A stretch of DNA of 64,000 nt from Opisthocomus hoazin (lineage: Eukaryota; Chordata; Aves; Opisthocomiformes; Opisthocomidae): NCBI RefSeq assembly GCF_030867145.1, contig NC_134440.1, positions 8,928,001 to 8,992,000 of the forward strand, in the 5' to 3' direction. Positions 11,991 to 25,500 of this stretch are shown one piece after another. Under the pieces are notes generated by a model, which had not been told where the DNA came from, did not search any database, and saw only the letters and a program-made list of their open reading frames with translations. Made by a program: the position numbers and the translations under genes. Position 1 is the first letter of the stretch, and each line of letters opens with the position of its first letter.

Positions 11991-12694
11991 CTGCTGAGGG
12001 CTATTACAAACTGCAGGATGGAGCACAGGGCAGAAGGGGAAGAGCTCTCCTGAAAGGGAGCAGAAAGCTTTGCCAAGGGTCATTCTAAGAGGATGTTACT
12101 TTAGGAGAGGGCCGTCAGACCGGAACCCTATGACTGTTTAGGAATAGTTACGCTTTGAAAGGGCTGAAGAATCGGGTAATGCACTGGACAAGCATTGCAC
12201 TGTCCTGTAAGCTTATATGAAAAAGGCTTTATGGAGAGCTGTGCCGTCTTTTAATGTGACTTGAGTATGGTTTGGAAACTTGAACCTGCTACCTCCTTTT
12301 TATTTTTCCCAGTTTTCAAATTAGAATTAAACTTTTTGAGGCCTGATACGTGATTTTTGAGTAACAGGGGTAATGATAATCAGTTGAAGAGTTTCAGCTG
12401 ACAGTAGGAGAGATGTCTGGGGTATGCATCATGTCAAAAAATCTAGGCAAATATGTTGTTTCTCCTGCATCTGAACCTCCATGCACAGGGCCTGGGTTGT
12501 AAGGCCAGAACGTAATTTTGGAAGAGTTCTGAAGATCTCACAAAGTTATTGCAGCTCATGCTTAAAGTTTTGAGCCTTACTCGTTGTGCTTTCTCAAGGT
12601 GTGTGATTCTCTTTTGTCGCTTTCTTCTTCCAAAATCTGTGAAAATACTTCTACTGGTGTACAAATTACGTGTTGGTACAGTCTTCGGGGATAA
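11991..12694. other. Intronic sequence, nothing recognised
   Basis: Unique-looking sequence between two CR1 copies. No exon, RNA gene or repeat is supported. Confidence 0.4.
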
Positions 12695-13630
12695 GGTATG
12701 TCATCTTCGATGACATAGACAGCGGGATCAAGTGCACCCTCAGCAAGACTGCAGATTACAGCAAGCTGAGTGACACAGTTGACACGCCAGAAGGATGGAA
12801 TGGCATCCAGAGGGACCTGGACAGGCTGCAGAGGTGGGCCCATGCGAACTTCATGAAGTTCAGCAAGGCCAAGTGCAAGGCCCTGCCCATGGGTCGGGGC
12901 AATGCCAAGCACAAACCCAGACTGGGTGGAGAATGGATTGAGGGCAGCCCTGAGGAGAAGGACTTGGGGCTGTTGGTTGACGAGAAGCTCAACATGACCT
13001 GGTGGTGTGTCCTCACAGCCTGAAAACCAAGCATCCCCTGGGCTGCATCCCCAGCAGCGTGGGCAGCAGGCGAGGGAGGGGATTGTGCCCCTCTGCCCCG
13101 CTCTGCTGAGACCCCCCGGGAGTCCTGCGTCCAGCTCTGGAGCCCTCAGCACAGGACAGAGCTGGAGCTGCTGGAGCGGGGCCAGAGGAGGCCCCAGCAA
13201 TGATGCGAGGGCTGGAACCCCTCTGCTGGGAGGAGAGGCTGGGAGAGCTGGGGCTGCTCAGCCTGGGGAAGAGAAGGCTGCGGGGAGAGCTTAGAGCAGC
13301 TGCCAGGGCCTGGAGGGGCTGCGAGAGAGCTGGGGAGGGGCTTTGTGCAAGGGCCTGGGGGGACAGGACAAGGGGCGAGGGCTTTAGACTGGAAGAGGGG
13401 AGATGTAGATGAGATGGAAGGAAGGAATTCTTTCCGGTGAGGGTGGTGAGGCCCTGGCCCAGGCTGCACAGGGAGGTGGGAGATGCCCCAGCCCTGGAAA
13501 CGTTCAAGGCCAGGTTGGACGGGGCTGGGAGCAACCTGCTCGAGTTTAAGATGTGTCTGCTCACTGCAGGAGGTTGGACTGGATGGCCTTGAAAGGTCTC
13601 TTCCAACCCAAATTATTCTATGATTCTATA
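12695..13630 (+). repeat. CR1 LINE fragment, long (RT end to 3' terminus)
   Basis: Begins in the RT region (DDIDSGIKCTLSKTADYSKL, where an intact RT would show an FADD-type box) and runs through thumb and tail sequence to ATTCTATG ATTCTATA at 13615-13630. It is related to the minus-strand copy at 58408-59135. Several breaks of the reading frame show that it is non-autonomous. Confidence 0.92.
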
Positions 13631-15714
13631 AATAATGTTTTTGCTTAGAGGGCTGTTTGGCAGGTTTTACTGTCTCTTAGCTCGGTCTGAAGGGGAAGGT
13701 ATCACTAAGACTGCCTGACTCTTGCTGTGTTTGGTACTCGTGAATTCAGAGAACGGAGAGATGCGTGGTTCAGGTGGAAGTAAGCTCCCTCTTGATTTTT
13801 TGATTTCTCAAGAAATGCATCTAGATCTGGGAATACATGTCTTGATGTATTTTGTGGAGATGTTCTAGCTGGTACTTTGCATGCCTCAGTTGCCTTGGTC
13901 ACTAGGCCTATCTGATCTTCTCACCAAGACATGGTATGGTCTGTAGTTTTTTTTACACAGTGATGGTAGAACCTGGTGGTTTTGGGCCTTACCGAAACAA
14001 TCAGCATGTGGTCTCCAGTAGTTTTTTTGTTGAAAATTTTTTTGTTTGTAGGGTTAGCATTCAGTAACAGAATATGGATTATTCCCAGGTGTCAGGGCGA
14101 GGTTTATGTTACCTTACCCTGCCCTGGAAGTAGTAAAGGGATGTTATTTCGTTTAATAATACAGCCATGGGGCAAGTGCCAGGCAGAGCCTGCAAAGGTC
14201 TTCAGCTTTTGTCTCTGCTGCATTTTACTCTGGTAACTTAACACAGCACTTTATTTTTGAAACTAGTTTCACAGCGGGTGCTGCAGTTCAGCCGTAGTAG
14301 GGAAGCGTCTCCAGGTTCCTGGCAGAAGAACACAGCAGAAACAGCCGTTGTGTTTCGAAATGTGCGTGAGAGTACTTGGGCTTTCCTCAGATTTGAGGAG
14401 GGTAGGTTTTGGCTTGTTCAGGGCTGGGCTTGGCAGGATCTCGTGGGAGACTCGTGGAAGGCTGAGAAAAATTGTCCCGCTGCTCTGGGTACCTCCTGAC
14501 CAAAGAAGTGGTGAAGCCGGAGGTACTGGCTGCCTTTTCTGGCCTTGTTTTTAACTGGTTCAACCAGTATTTGTTTTTCCTGGGCAAAATGAAGGCGTTG
14601 TGCTCATCCCCCTCAGTGGGGGATGATGGAGTAAGAGGAGCTGTCTGCTTTGCATTCTGACGTGGGTGAGTGACGTCTGCCTGCCAGCCGTGCTGTGGGT
14701 GCTGCTGGCAGTCTGCTGGGGAGCCGGACGCGGGGCGGGCAGAGCAGCCGAGCGCTGACGGAGCTGGCGCGCGGAGCACGAGGTATGGAAGTTAGTAAGT
14801 GATTTGTGCTGGCTACGGAAGAAGAGAGTATTGCTCCCTGGAGATCTAGGTAAGCAAGTTTGTCTGCTTGCTGGACTTCTATTTGCAGCTTCTAGCATTA
14901 GCTTGGGCATTTTGTGCTATTTCTGGGCAGAGGTCTCCTCCCGGAACAGGGTAGAGTATGGAAATTGCTGCCTTTGAACAGAGCAGCACGTGACCAGAGT
15001 GCCCCAAAGTGGGAGGTAGGGTTCGTGGTTGTCAGTGCTAGAGAAACAAGGCTGCACAAACAATTTTGGATTTTCAGGTGGCTTCCAGAGAAGAGGGTGT
15101 GGAGAACAAGGTCTGGAGCAGGAGAGTGAGCCTGGAGAACAGTGTTGATGATCACAAAGGGAAGGAGATTGTGGTTCTGTTTCTTTAGCTACTAGTCAGA
15201 GTTGTAAACCAGTCTTAATTCATGCAAACCCAAAGGGGTGGCTCTGCCAGAAGTTGCGGTTGTTGGGCAAAGACCAGGGCATTCAGAATCGCAAGATTCA
15301 TCCCAGAATCTGTCCATGTGGTTGAAGATTCTGCAGGAGTTATGGCCAGAGCAAACAGGCTTATAACAATCTCCAGAAGAAGTTGAAAGAAATGGAGGAA
15401 TAGAGGGTGGTGGGTTTTGTAGGGAAGTTACTTTGAGAAAGTGAGTGAGGAGAAGGCACGCCAAGAGAGTCAATAGGTGGTTCATGGACTGGAACTGTAA
15501 GGAAATATTTAGGGGTGTTTTGTTTTGTTTTTTCCCGTGGAGGACGTTGTTAGAGAGGCGTTTTTCTTAGCTGATATGTTTCAGCTGAGTCCCTTGGACA
15601 CTGTCCATCTGTGGTTCAATTCACTTGATGAGAAGAAAAGCCTTAAAATTGGTAAGAAGCAGCAGAGGGCGAGGGAAAGAGAGGGATCTCGGGCAAAGGA
15701 AATGCTGTTATGGG
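13631..15714. other. Intronic sequence, nothing recognised
   Basis: Presumed CERS4 5' intron. There is a GC-richer patch at about 14650-14790. No domain-bearing frames, RNA genes or clear repeats were seen. Confidence 0.4.
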
Positions 15715-16001
15715 TCACAGAATCACAGAATGTTGGGGGTTGGCAGGGCCCTCTGGAGATCCCCCACCCAACCCCCTGCCCAAGCAGGGTCACCCAGAGC
15801 AGCTGCACAGCACCGCGGCCAGGCGGGGCTGGAATATCTCCAGAGAAGGAGACTCCACAGCCTCCCTGGGCAGCCTGGGCCAGGGCTCCGGCACCCTCAG
15901 AGGGAAGAAGTTCTTCCTCGGGTTCAGCTGGAGCTTCCTCTGCTCCAGTTTGTGCCCGTTGCCCCTTGTCCTGTCGCTGGGCACCACTGAACAGAGTCTG
16001 G
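15715..16001 (-). repeat. CR1 LINE 3' end, antisense, young-looking
   Basis: Starts with the reversed octamers (TCACAGAATCACAGAAT) and runs through the reverse complement of the tail region, breaking off after 'gggcaccactgaacagagtctg'. It is nearly identical by eye to the copies at 16919, 25342 and 49865, so all belong to one subfamily. Confidence 0.93.
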
Positions 16002-16918
16002 GTCAGGCGAGATCAGAAAGCGGGTGGGACGCCAGGACAGCTAACAGGGATGAGGAAATGGAAATGAACACATCAAAGCGGAGGGGAAATGTGAAAAGGG
16101 TACCGTATTCCCTCAGGCTAATCTCTGTCTCAGCAGGCTGGAAATAATGGTACGTGTCATTAAGAATTCTGCAGCAAAGTTCTTTTTCTGTCTATAAATT
16201 CTACGAAATCTTTAGCGACAACACTTGCTGGGTGTTAGAAAAAATGTGTGAAAAATGTTAGAAAAAATACATGAAGAAAAAATTATCCCAGTTTTGTGAT
16301 CTTCAGTGTGAGGTGTTTGCCAAAAAAAAAAAAAGAGAAAAAAACCTTCTGGAGACTAAGAGATTAAGTATAATATGGGTGTTGAAAAGATAGTCTGTGT
16401 CACATTAATCTGAACTTTCTATGTTAAAATTGTTTATATCTGCCTAAGAGAGGTGCAGTAAACTTCATGTCTGACCTTGTGACTGCTCTTGTGTAGCTGT
16501 AGCGGGTCGTTTTAGTTCAAGCAGAAGACGTCAGCTCGGTAAGACACTGCCTGGAAGAGCTGTCAGGAGAAACTTTGTCCATGGAATGCCTGAAGAATGG
16601 ATTTCTTGGCAAAGTTAGGGAAAGGTTCACATGCATACCGTGCAGTGGTAACCCAAACTGGGGAAGCATGGCCCAGAGCAGGGCTAGATCCAGTGGCTCT
16701 TCCAATTGGAAATAACAGGGAACCTTTATAAAGAAGCAGAGGACTCTGTTTCTTGACCCAGCTGCTTCTCAGAAGGATAGACCAAGCTGCTCCGTTGTGG
16801 TCTGCAGCACAGCAAGATCGAAGAGGCTTTTTTGGTTTTCATTATTTCAGCCATGGCCCCATGGGGGGAGGAGGGTGGGAGGTGAGTTGACTGGAGAAGC
16901 GCTGTAACTGCATCCTTA
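16002..16918. other. Intronic sequence, A-rich runs
   Basis: Contains an A-rich tract at about 16320-16346. No gene or known repeat is seen otherwise. Confidence 0.4.
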
Positions 16919-17514
16919 TCACAAAATCACAGAATGTTACGAGTTGGCAGGGACCTCTGTGGATCCCCCAGCCCAACCCCCTGCCCAAGCAGGGTCACCC
17001 AGAGCAGCTGCACAGCACCGCGGCCAGGCGGGGCTGGAATATCTCCAGAGAAGGAGACTCCACAGCCTCCCTGGGCAGCCTGGGCCAGGGCTCCGTCACC
17101 CTCAGAGGGAAGAAGTTCTTCCTCGGGTTCAGCTGGAGCTTCCTCTGCTCCAGTTTGTGCCCGTTGCCCCTTGTCCTGTCGCTGGGCACCACTGAACAGA
17201 GTCTGGCCCCATCCTCCTGCCCCCCCCCCCCCCCCCGGTATTTAGAGGCATTTCGAAGGTCCCCTCTCAGCCTTCTCTTCTCCAGGCTGAACAAGCCCAG
17301 CTCCCTCAGCCTCTCCTCGTAGGAGAGATGCTCCAGTCCCCTCCTCATCCTCGTAGCCCTGCGCTGGACTCTCTCCAGTAGCTCCTCATCTTTCTGGAAC
17401 TGGGGAGCCCAGCACTGGACACAGCGCTGCAGATGGGGCCTCACTAGGGCAGAGTAGAGGGGGAGGAGAACCTCCCTCAACCTGCTGGCCACACTCCTCC
17501 AAATGCACCCCACG
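16919..17514 (-). repeat. CR1 LINE 3' region, antisense
   Basis: Same subfamily as the copy 0.9 kb upstream but longer, extending to 'ctggccacactcct'. It carries a C-run of about 16-18 at 17220. On the minus strand it encodes the CR1 C-terminal segment ([20 protein letters not shown]). Confidence 0.94.
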
Positions 17515-19558
17515 ATCCCCGTGAACGGAGAATTTCCTGGTGGCAGACTGTGCTGCTGGTGGGTAGTGGAGTCCTGGGAAAACTGGCTTTGGCAGGAAGG
17601 CTCCTGCAGGGATTCCTGTGCTGGTCCTGGCAGCAGTGTTGTTAGCCTCATGCTGCATGTAAGCTAACGAGACTCTGCAGACCTAAAGGGCTTGGCCCAG
17701 AGCCCTGTGGGGGTTGTGCCTGGGGCACTGCCCACCCCCAAAGCTGTAGAACCCTCCTGCAGCTGGTGGATGTTTGTCCAGACACTGCACTGGAGGGACT
17801 GGAGAACAGCCTGGAAGTGGGAGCCAAACCGCGGTTTCCAGACTCCCAGCAGCTACACCAGGAAGAAAATGTTGTGATTATTGTCCTGCTGAAAGCTGGC
17901 AGAAGACTTGGGCGTTGGTGAGGGTGCTGGTGAGGTTGAATGTTAACCTGACTGCCACTCTTCTGGTTGCAGTTCTGCAGTCTGTCAGGCTTCTGATTTT
18001 CAGGAGGTATTTTTGCGTCGTGGGTTTTGGTGTCAAAAGCTGAGATTGGGAAATGCAAGGAGGAAGACAAGAATGCATTTTTAGTAAGATATTTTTACTT
18101 GCTCTTTGGGGAAAAGGGGAGAGTGTTTTCCCACTTGGTGTATCTTAAAGCATCAGAAAGTTTGCATCCACTTGCTCTCAATGAGACCTCTGTTTGCAGT
18201 CAGCTTTGTCGTCCTGCTGGGTTGGCTGTGCATGCTCCAGGAGAGGTGAGAGTCCAGTCTGCAGAAACAGGGCCCTGTTCCTCCCTTCTGTCGTCAGGCC
18301 AAAAGACGCATGGAGATGAACAATAAAGTCCAAATCAAGAGAAGAGGTTATGATTCAGGCGTGTCCCTCAGGCTCTGGGAAGTTCTGGAATAAAGCAGAT
18401 CTTCGGTTTAACTACCAGAGAAACTGCTTCTGAATTAAAGATATCTTCAAAATGAAGTGTGTGATCCATTTTCAGTCTGTCAGGCGGTTCTGGCAGATAA
18501 TGGGCCAAGGTTTAGGCCTCCACTGGGTGAGATGCTTCCTGATGCTCAGGTCAGGCACAAACTGTATGCTTCTTCCCTTGGGTCTGCAAGGCGGCGTTTC
18601 CCGCGGGCTGCTCAGAGCATCTCGGTGGCCGTCTCGTTCCCGTGCTGCCCCTTCGCTGCTTCCGTGCCTGCACAGAGTCTGTCTGGCTGCTGGGCAGCGC
18701 TTGCCTGTGGGATGTTTGCTGGTACCGGCTAGAATGAGCAGCCTGCCTTGGAGGGCAGAGCAGCTGATACTCGTGTCTGAGGTGGAATTGTCTAGCAGCA
18801 GTATTTTTGTGTTGAACCCTTTGTTACACCCATTCCGCTGTCTTCTGTGCTATGAAATTCTCTGATCATGGATGTAAATCCCACCTTCAGGCGTGGTGTT
18901 TAATATTACATGAAGAATCCAGCTTATCACTTAGCACAAGAAGTCTTGCCTGGAGGTACTTTCCTTCATGGTTTAAAGCAGAAGGAAGATCTTTTTTCTT
19001 TATTTTTTTTTAAGGTGAAGTCTCAGAATAATATTAATTGTAATGCATACATATGCACACATGCAGACAGTGGAATTGCAGGGTGTAAATAGAAACAAGT
19101 AGATCCGAAAGATCAAAGACTGAAAAAATAAGGATATGTACATACAAGAGGACGGCTGGTAGCCAGCCCTGGAGCAGACGTGCTTCATCCTCCTGATACC
19201 AAGCTGCCAGTCCTGTAGAAGGGAACCTGGGAACCTGAGGAGCTGCGGTATTAAAACTTTCCGATACATCTTGCTGAGAATGACATCGCTGTTCTGTTGA
19301 ATTCCGTGGCATTTATCTCTATTTTAGCCCTTTCTTGGTTGTGTGCCAGGAGTCTACAGTCGCTGCGCACCTGATGAAAAGTCTGTGAGCAGGTTATCAG
19401 CTCCTTGGGCACCGGTGCGTTCCCCACGTCTTCTGTCCTGGCAGCCAGATGCCAGCTCAGCAAGGGTGTGATCCTGCCTCTGCTTCCCTCGCCTGTGCTG
19501 GCAGGTTTGCTGGGTGCGAGGGTGTCCTCGGCTGATTCCGATCTCTCTCCCTTCCAGG
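17515..19558. other. Sequence upstream of CERS4 coding exon 1
   Basis: No coding feature recognised. It ends in the pyrimidine-rich acceptor (CTCTCTCCCTTCCAG) that opens the first CERS4 coding exon. Non-coding 5' exons could be hidden here. Confidence 0.4.
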
Positions 19559-22500
19559 ATGGCACGCTCGCTGGGCGCGTGGCTGTGGCGGCACGAGTTC
19601 TGGCTGCCCCCTGGAATCACCTGGGAGGACATGCAAAGCTCGGATGATGTCCACTACCCTCAGCCTCGGGATCTCCTGCTCAGTATCCCCTTTGCTTTCG
19701 TCTTGGTTGCTGTTCGATGTGCCTTTGAGAGGTAAGTTATTTAGTCCTGGGTGTGGTTTTTTAGGGATAATGCTGGAAGTTTGGGTCCAAATGCTGGCTT
19801 TCATATCTGTGCCGATGTGCGACTGGAGGGGTGCACAGGAACTCCAGGTCATAAAGTCTGCTGTAGTACATTTTTCAGCTCTTTCTTTCCGGCCCAGCAG
19901 ACTGGCTAAAGAAGTGTGTGAATATAGAACACAAACCCTCCCCTTAAGGTCTAATTCTCAGCAATGGGACTTCATCCACTTAAACCAGGTAGGTCCTAGA
20001 TGAGGTTTACGCTTGTGTTTTCCAAGGCAGACCCGCTGTTTGGTGTTCTGTTGCACATCAGTTGCTGCGTCTGGGTCAAGGGCAGCAGAAATTGTGTTTA
20101 GACTCCCCAAATACAGTGAAGTCTCCTTTATCCTGGGCAGTGGGGCTGCGGAGTATCACACCTGACAGACTGGGCTGGTGAATTAGATTGGGCTGAGTCG
20201 TCCGACCTCGGAATCAGCCCCTCGGAGCCACACATCCGTGGGCATTTCACTGTCCCTGGCTCTGGGTTCAGGAGTGTCATTTCCTTGGCAACGCCATGTA
20301 GAGACATTTGTACCTGCTGCTTTCTGGCCAGAGCCATCTGAGTGTTCTTCATGTTACTCTTCAGCATGGAAAATTTGTGGCTTATGGCAAAGGAATAGCT
20401 AGAAATCCTGCAGGGTTCATTGACTCTTGAGTTTCGTAAAGGTCCTGAGCTGGTCCCGTTGCTTTTCGCAGTTTAGTGAATGGCTAGCGTGGTCTGCAGT
20501 ACGACAGGATTTGCTTGTGGGTAACTGAGGTTGGCCATCGCGTCAGCCGTTGTCGAGACTGCAGAATAAGTCCCCGTTTGTGATTTTGAATGCTCTGCAA
20601 AGTGGGCTTCACTGGATTGAAAAACCCCTGTTCCTGGTTGCTGATTGAAGGGCTAATACTTTGACATAGGTTAGTCAAATCCACAGTGGTTTTAAGCTTA
20701 GAAAGAGGGGAAAAAAAACAACTAAAATGTTTTTGTCGTTTTTAAAAAAGTGCCTGCACAAGAAAATGGAAGCAGACCTCTGTAGGCTAGAAAGATGTTT
20801 CTTCTCCAGATTCCCTGTGATGCAGGGACAGCTTGGATAAGTTTATAGAAGTTGAAATTATTCAGAGCTCTGCTATGAGAATGTTTTTAATTTAAAAAAA
20901 AAGTATAGACGATATTTTTATGTAAACACAAATGTGTGAGTGATTCTTTAAATAATTGTTTTATGATAATACAAAATTGGAACCCAGATCTCTTCATTGT
21001 AAACACTACGTGTAGTGTGCGGTCCATAAACTCCATGGGTTTTATCCTGCGCTTTCCTGAGGGCGTAGGTGTCTCGGGTACCTCCACTGATGCCAGACCC
21101 AAGGTGCTGTGGGTAACCATTAAAAAACAAGCGACTCACCTTTCTTCCTTGCGGATCTGCGAGACGTGGCTGGATACAGCACTCCTTCAGGGAGGCCCTG
21201 TCAGGCAGTGACTCGGACACGTTTGTGGTGTGGAGCTGCAGATCAGCCCAGTATCCTGCACTGGCTGAGACTCTCCAGTTCTTGGCTCCCCAGTACAAGC
21301 TGTGGGCAGGAAGAAGAAGGATCCAAACTCCTCTCTGTGGAGCCTAGAGACAGGACAAGAGGCGATGGGCACAGGTGGAGATGGGGGACACTCCATCTGA
21401 ACATAAGAAATCACTTCTTTGAGGGGTGTCAAGCACTGGAACACATTCCCCAGCCGGGAAGGGGAGTCTCCATCCATGGAGATGCTGGAAACCGGCTGGA
21501 CCCAGCCCTCCATAGCCCACTGCCGCCGAGCCTGCCGGAGCAGCAGAGGTGGGCTGGGTGATCTCTGGGGGTCCCTTTCAGCATCAATTCTGTGCTTCTG
21601 TGACTCACTCCCTTTATTCCCCTTCCTCTTGCCACACCACTCCTAGTCAATCTAAAGATCTTTTCCATCTGCTTTAAATGCCAATGGCCAGGCAGAAAGA
21701 TTTTTTTCCTTCCCCATCCAAGCACTGCCTCAGCTGGGAGAGTTTCCACAAGTCTGGTCCTACTCATAAATTTTAAAGCTGTTTTGATTCACAGACTTCA
21801 TTAAATAAAAGCTTCTTGTCACACCCTTAAAAAAAGATAATATCAGAAACTCATTTTACAGATCCAGGGAACCTATAATTGTACCACTGTCTTACCTGTG
21901 TAAATTAGAAGCCAGCGTTCTGAGCTGTATTCCTGTTTGTCCTAACTCTCTGCAGTCATTTATTTCAGCGTGATGTTTTCTCATTCTCAGTCGTTGCTGT
22001 TTCACGTTGAGTTGATCATGGAGAAGAAAGCTTCCCTTAGTGAACGGGCGGTACGAATCAAGTCCTGTGTTGCTCCGTTACCTTGTCCGTCCCGTGGTAC
22101 TGGCCCTGTTTAAAATTCTTTGCACAAAGTTTGAGAATTGCAGACCAAAGGATGCGTGTGTTATTGCTCATTTTCCATGTAGATGGCCTTCACTTTGCAG
22201 CTTTGTACATCTGGCCTGTGGTCAAAATGAGCGTATGTAACTAGTATCCAGGCTTGGTTTTGGTGGCTTTAGCTTGGCCTCTGACACTTTATTCTGCCCT
22301 CAGCTATTGCAACTGTGCATCAGATGCAAAGCGGTTTTTTCTCTAGATCCACTGTGTGGTGGTGCCTGCTCTGGGATTTTGGAAATGCTGTAATGTGTTC
22401 ATGTCATTTATCTGTGTCAGGGCTCCAGGAAAATAGTAAGGGGCAGGGGATGCCCAGAGGATTTTCTGCAGTCCCTCATTCAGCAAATCTGTCAGCCATG

Positions 22501-25500
22501 GTGCTTGGCTGATGGTTCCATCTTCTTGGTTTGGAGATTAAACCCCGGAAAGACCCCACTTCCTCGAACATGGATTTTCCTCTGCTTCGCACCTTCTGGG
22601 TGAAGTGGGAAGAACGGAGATGGCGGCATCCTTTGAACACCCTGTTACTCTGTGGATTAGGTGGTGGCTGTGGGAAGAGGACGAGCAGCAGCTGGGTGGG
22701 GCTGGGAGGGCTGAGGAGGTTGTGGGTGCAGACCTGGGGGAGAAGAAACAGCTCATGCTTGGGTGAAGCAACTCTTCTGTGAGGCAGTTGGCTCTGGGGC
22801 AGGTGAGAAAATGGGGATTCGGTGCGGGAGAGTGGAAAGCATGTTGCTGCTGCAGTGCTCCTCGTCTTCGGCACAGTACTGAAGTGCTGATGTCCTAGAA
22901 AAAGAGAGGACCTAGAAGTTGGGAACCTCTCCCCTTCCTTTGATGTTTCCAGGTTGTGCATGTGAGTAGGAGATATGTCCCGCACCCGTAACTTGGAGCC
23001 TGATTTTAAGCACCTGGATACCTTAGCAGAACTTTTCCCTGGACGTGCACCTGCAGGCAGCGATGTCGGCTTCTCTTCTAGTTCTGTAATGTTTGAGACC
23101 CTTTTCTGTAAAAAGTCAGATTCTTGGAGTGCTGTGATCATGAAGGCATTGCAGCTTCTATTGCAAAGTATTTCTTGCCTGTATGGTTCGGAAAATGTAG
23201 AGCCTGAAGTGCTTTGAGGGATAGTCAAGCAGAAAGTTGAAAAACAGAATTTACATCCAATTTTCATCTGATTTTGGACTTAACCAGTGATTTTCAGATG
23301 CTGGGGAACTAAAAGCTGTTGTCAGTGAATTTGAATCCAAATAGTTCCTAAATTGCACTAGAGCAGGATTTTAGTCAGAAGGATTAGGTCTCTTAGGAGG
23401 GTTGCGACAGTACGTGAGCCCTGTGTTGTACGTTAAAAGAAAGGGGTAAGGTTCATCTGCAGGAAACAGACACTTGAACTCAGAACCAGAAGGAAGATAG
23501 AAGAGGACCCCCTTTTCCAGTATTTTATTTTGAAACGTATCTTTCTGAAATGCATTTTTCACAGACTTTTGTTGCTGGTCACTGATCAGGAGGTGTCTGC
23601 AGCCAGCTTCCCGTTGGGCCCCGTCAGAGGGTTTGTTCTGCAGAGGTGTGGGACGCGTTGTAGTCTTTAACTGAAAACTGGGAGCTGACTGGGCTCGGTC
23701 TGGACAGTGGCACAGCGGTGACTTGAGCTCTTGTGTCAGATGGAGCAGTCAGTTGAACTGATGTGAAGGGTTCTCCTGTAAGCAAGAGAAGGTAGAGACT
23801 ATTGCAGGAGCACAGGGACAGCCAAAAGCAGCAGGAGGCTGAAAGAGGTTGTGCAGTTTGAAGAACAGAATTCTGGTTGCTGCTGCCACTGGTTCTGCAT
23901 TTCTTAGTACTAGAAGATGTTTGCAGAGTGGAACCCTTAGAAATTCAAAAACATTTGTGGGAGAAAAGAACCCCAAACCCTCCCAAAGTTCAGTTACACC
24001 TTGTATCTCGTGCTAACTCAGAAAGCCTCTGCAAAAGGTGTGTAGCCCACTTTTGCAAAGTGGGGGAGTATCGATTCATGCCCCTTCGTGATTAACCCAT
24101 TTAGTTTCATCTTCAGGAGATTTTGCATGGGACAGTTTGTTCTTTGGTGATTACTAAATAAAATGCTTTAGTGTGAACTTTCTTGTGTAAACTGTGAAGT
24201 AAGAGAAGCTCACTGATGAAGACGTAGGCTCGAGATGAGAGTAATCTCACTGCCTGTGTCTTGCCGTACCTCACTGGGGAGAGGGGTACAGTTTAGTCCG
24301 CAGACTTTCTCCTCCTGCCTTCCAGAGAGCTGATAAACTGCCATGGTGAGACCATCCCTGCAACTGAGATGATGCATCTGTGATGTTGAAATCAGTGCCA
24401 GCATCATCCCCTTAGGGTTGTGCTTGGAACAAGATTCCACTGCAAACTGAGTCAGAGTGTACATCCAACACGTGCAAACATCCCTCAGGAAGAATCTCAG
24501 GCCTTGATTTCCCAATGATGTTCATAAAAGTAGGATTGGTCCCATAATTTATGGTTAAACTCAAAACCTCAACAGCAAAGTAAGTGTAACTTTGGCTAGT
24601 TGACTTCATCAACTGCAGCTGGCTTGTTTCTCTTGTAGAAGGATTCTATGCCATGACCGTACAAACCAACAAGAAAGAGAGAGGACAGGGATTACACAAA
24701 ATTAAGAAATCAGTCAGGATAATTTAAATAGTTTTTCAATAAAAAACTTGTTGGCTAGCTGCCCTGACACCTGGCAGAAATGTTCCCTTTCTTTTTAATG
24801 TGCCTGGAAAATTTCAGACCTTTCAGTTCCCACTGTGGACTGCTAAGAAGATCCAGGAAGGTTCTTTTCCAACAACAGCACTTGATTACATCTTCTTCTT
24901 CAGAGGGGTTTGTATCAAATGACTTGCCTTTGAAAAAGAAACATCAGGCCTACTTCAAGGAACCACTTAACGTCAGAGCCAAGACCTAGTGCAGAGCTTA
25001 AATGTTTTCTAAATTTCAATATCGTTGTGGATATCATTGAAATACTGCGTCGTTGTTCTTAGCACAGGACCTGCTGATCCAGTGTCACTGTTAACCCTTT
25101 GACAGTCAACAAATCCTAAGATGTAACTGAAACATTTCTTAAGAGCAATCAGAGCTAAAACACCAGCATTCCCAATGCTGGCTGTATTCCTCTGCCATCG
25201 GGCAGCCTGCCGGCTGCAGCAGTGCCAGGGTGCTGCTGAATTTTGTGGAAACTTAAAGCTTGCACGTAGCTTTTGTGATGAGTCTGTGTCTTGTTGGAAA
25301 GCAGCTAGCAAGCACGCTTACCCCTGGCTCTTCTCTCGTGGTAGAATCACTGAATCACAGAATAGTAGGGGTTGGCAGGGCCCTCTGGGGTCCCCCAGCC
25401 CAGCCCCCTGCCCAAGCAGGGTCACCCAGAGCAGCTGCACAGCACCGCGGCCAGGCGGGGCTGGAATATCTCCAGAGAAGGAGACTCCACAACCTCCCTG

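Noticed and set aside
15525-15720. Possible exon reading VEDVVREAFFLADMFQLSPL in frame with downstream sequence
   Set aside because: No protein family recognised, and the frame runs straight into a CR1 copy. No convincing donor-acceptor pair.
16995-17651. 218-codon minus-strand frame resembling a reverse transcriptase tail
   Set aside because: It is the C-terminal part of CR1 ORF2 in a 5'-truncated LINE copy, and not a host gene. The same applies to frames at 1299-1739, 25318-25917 and 55879-56409.
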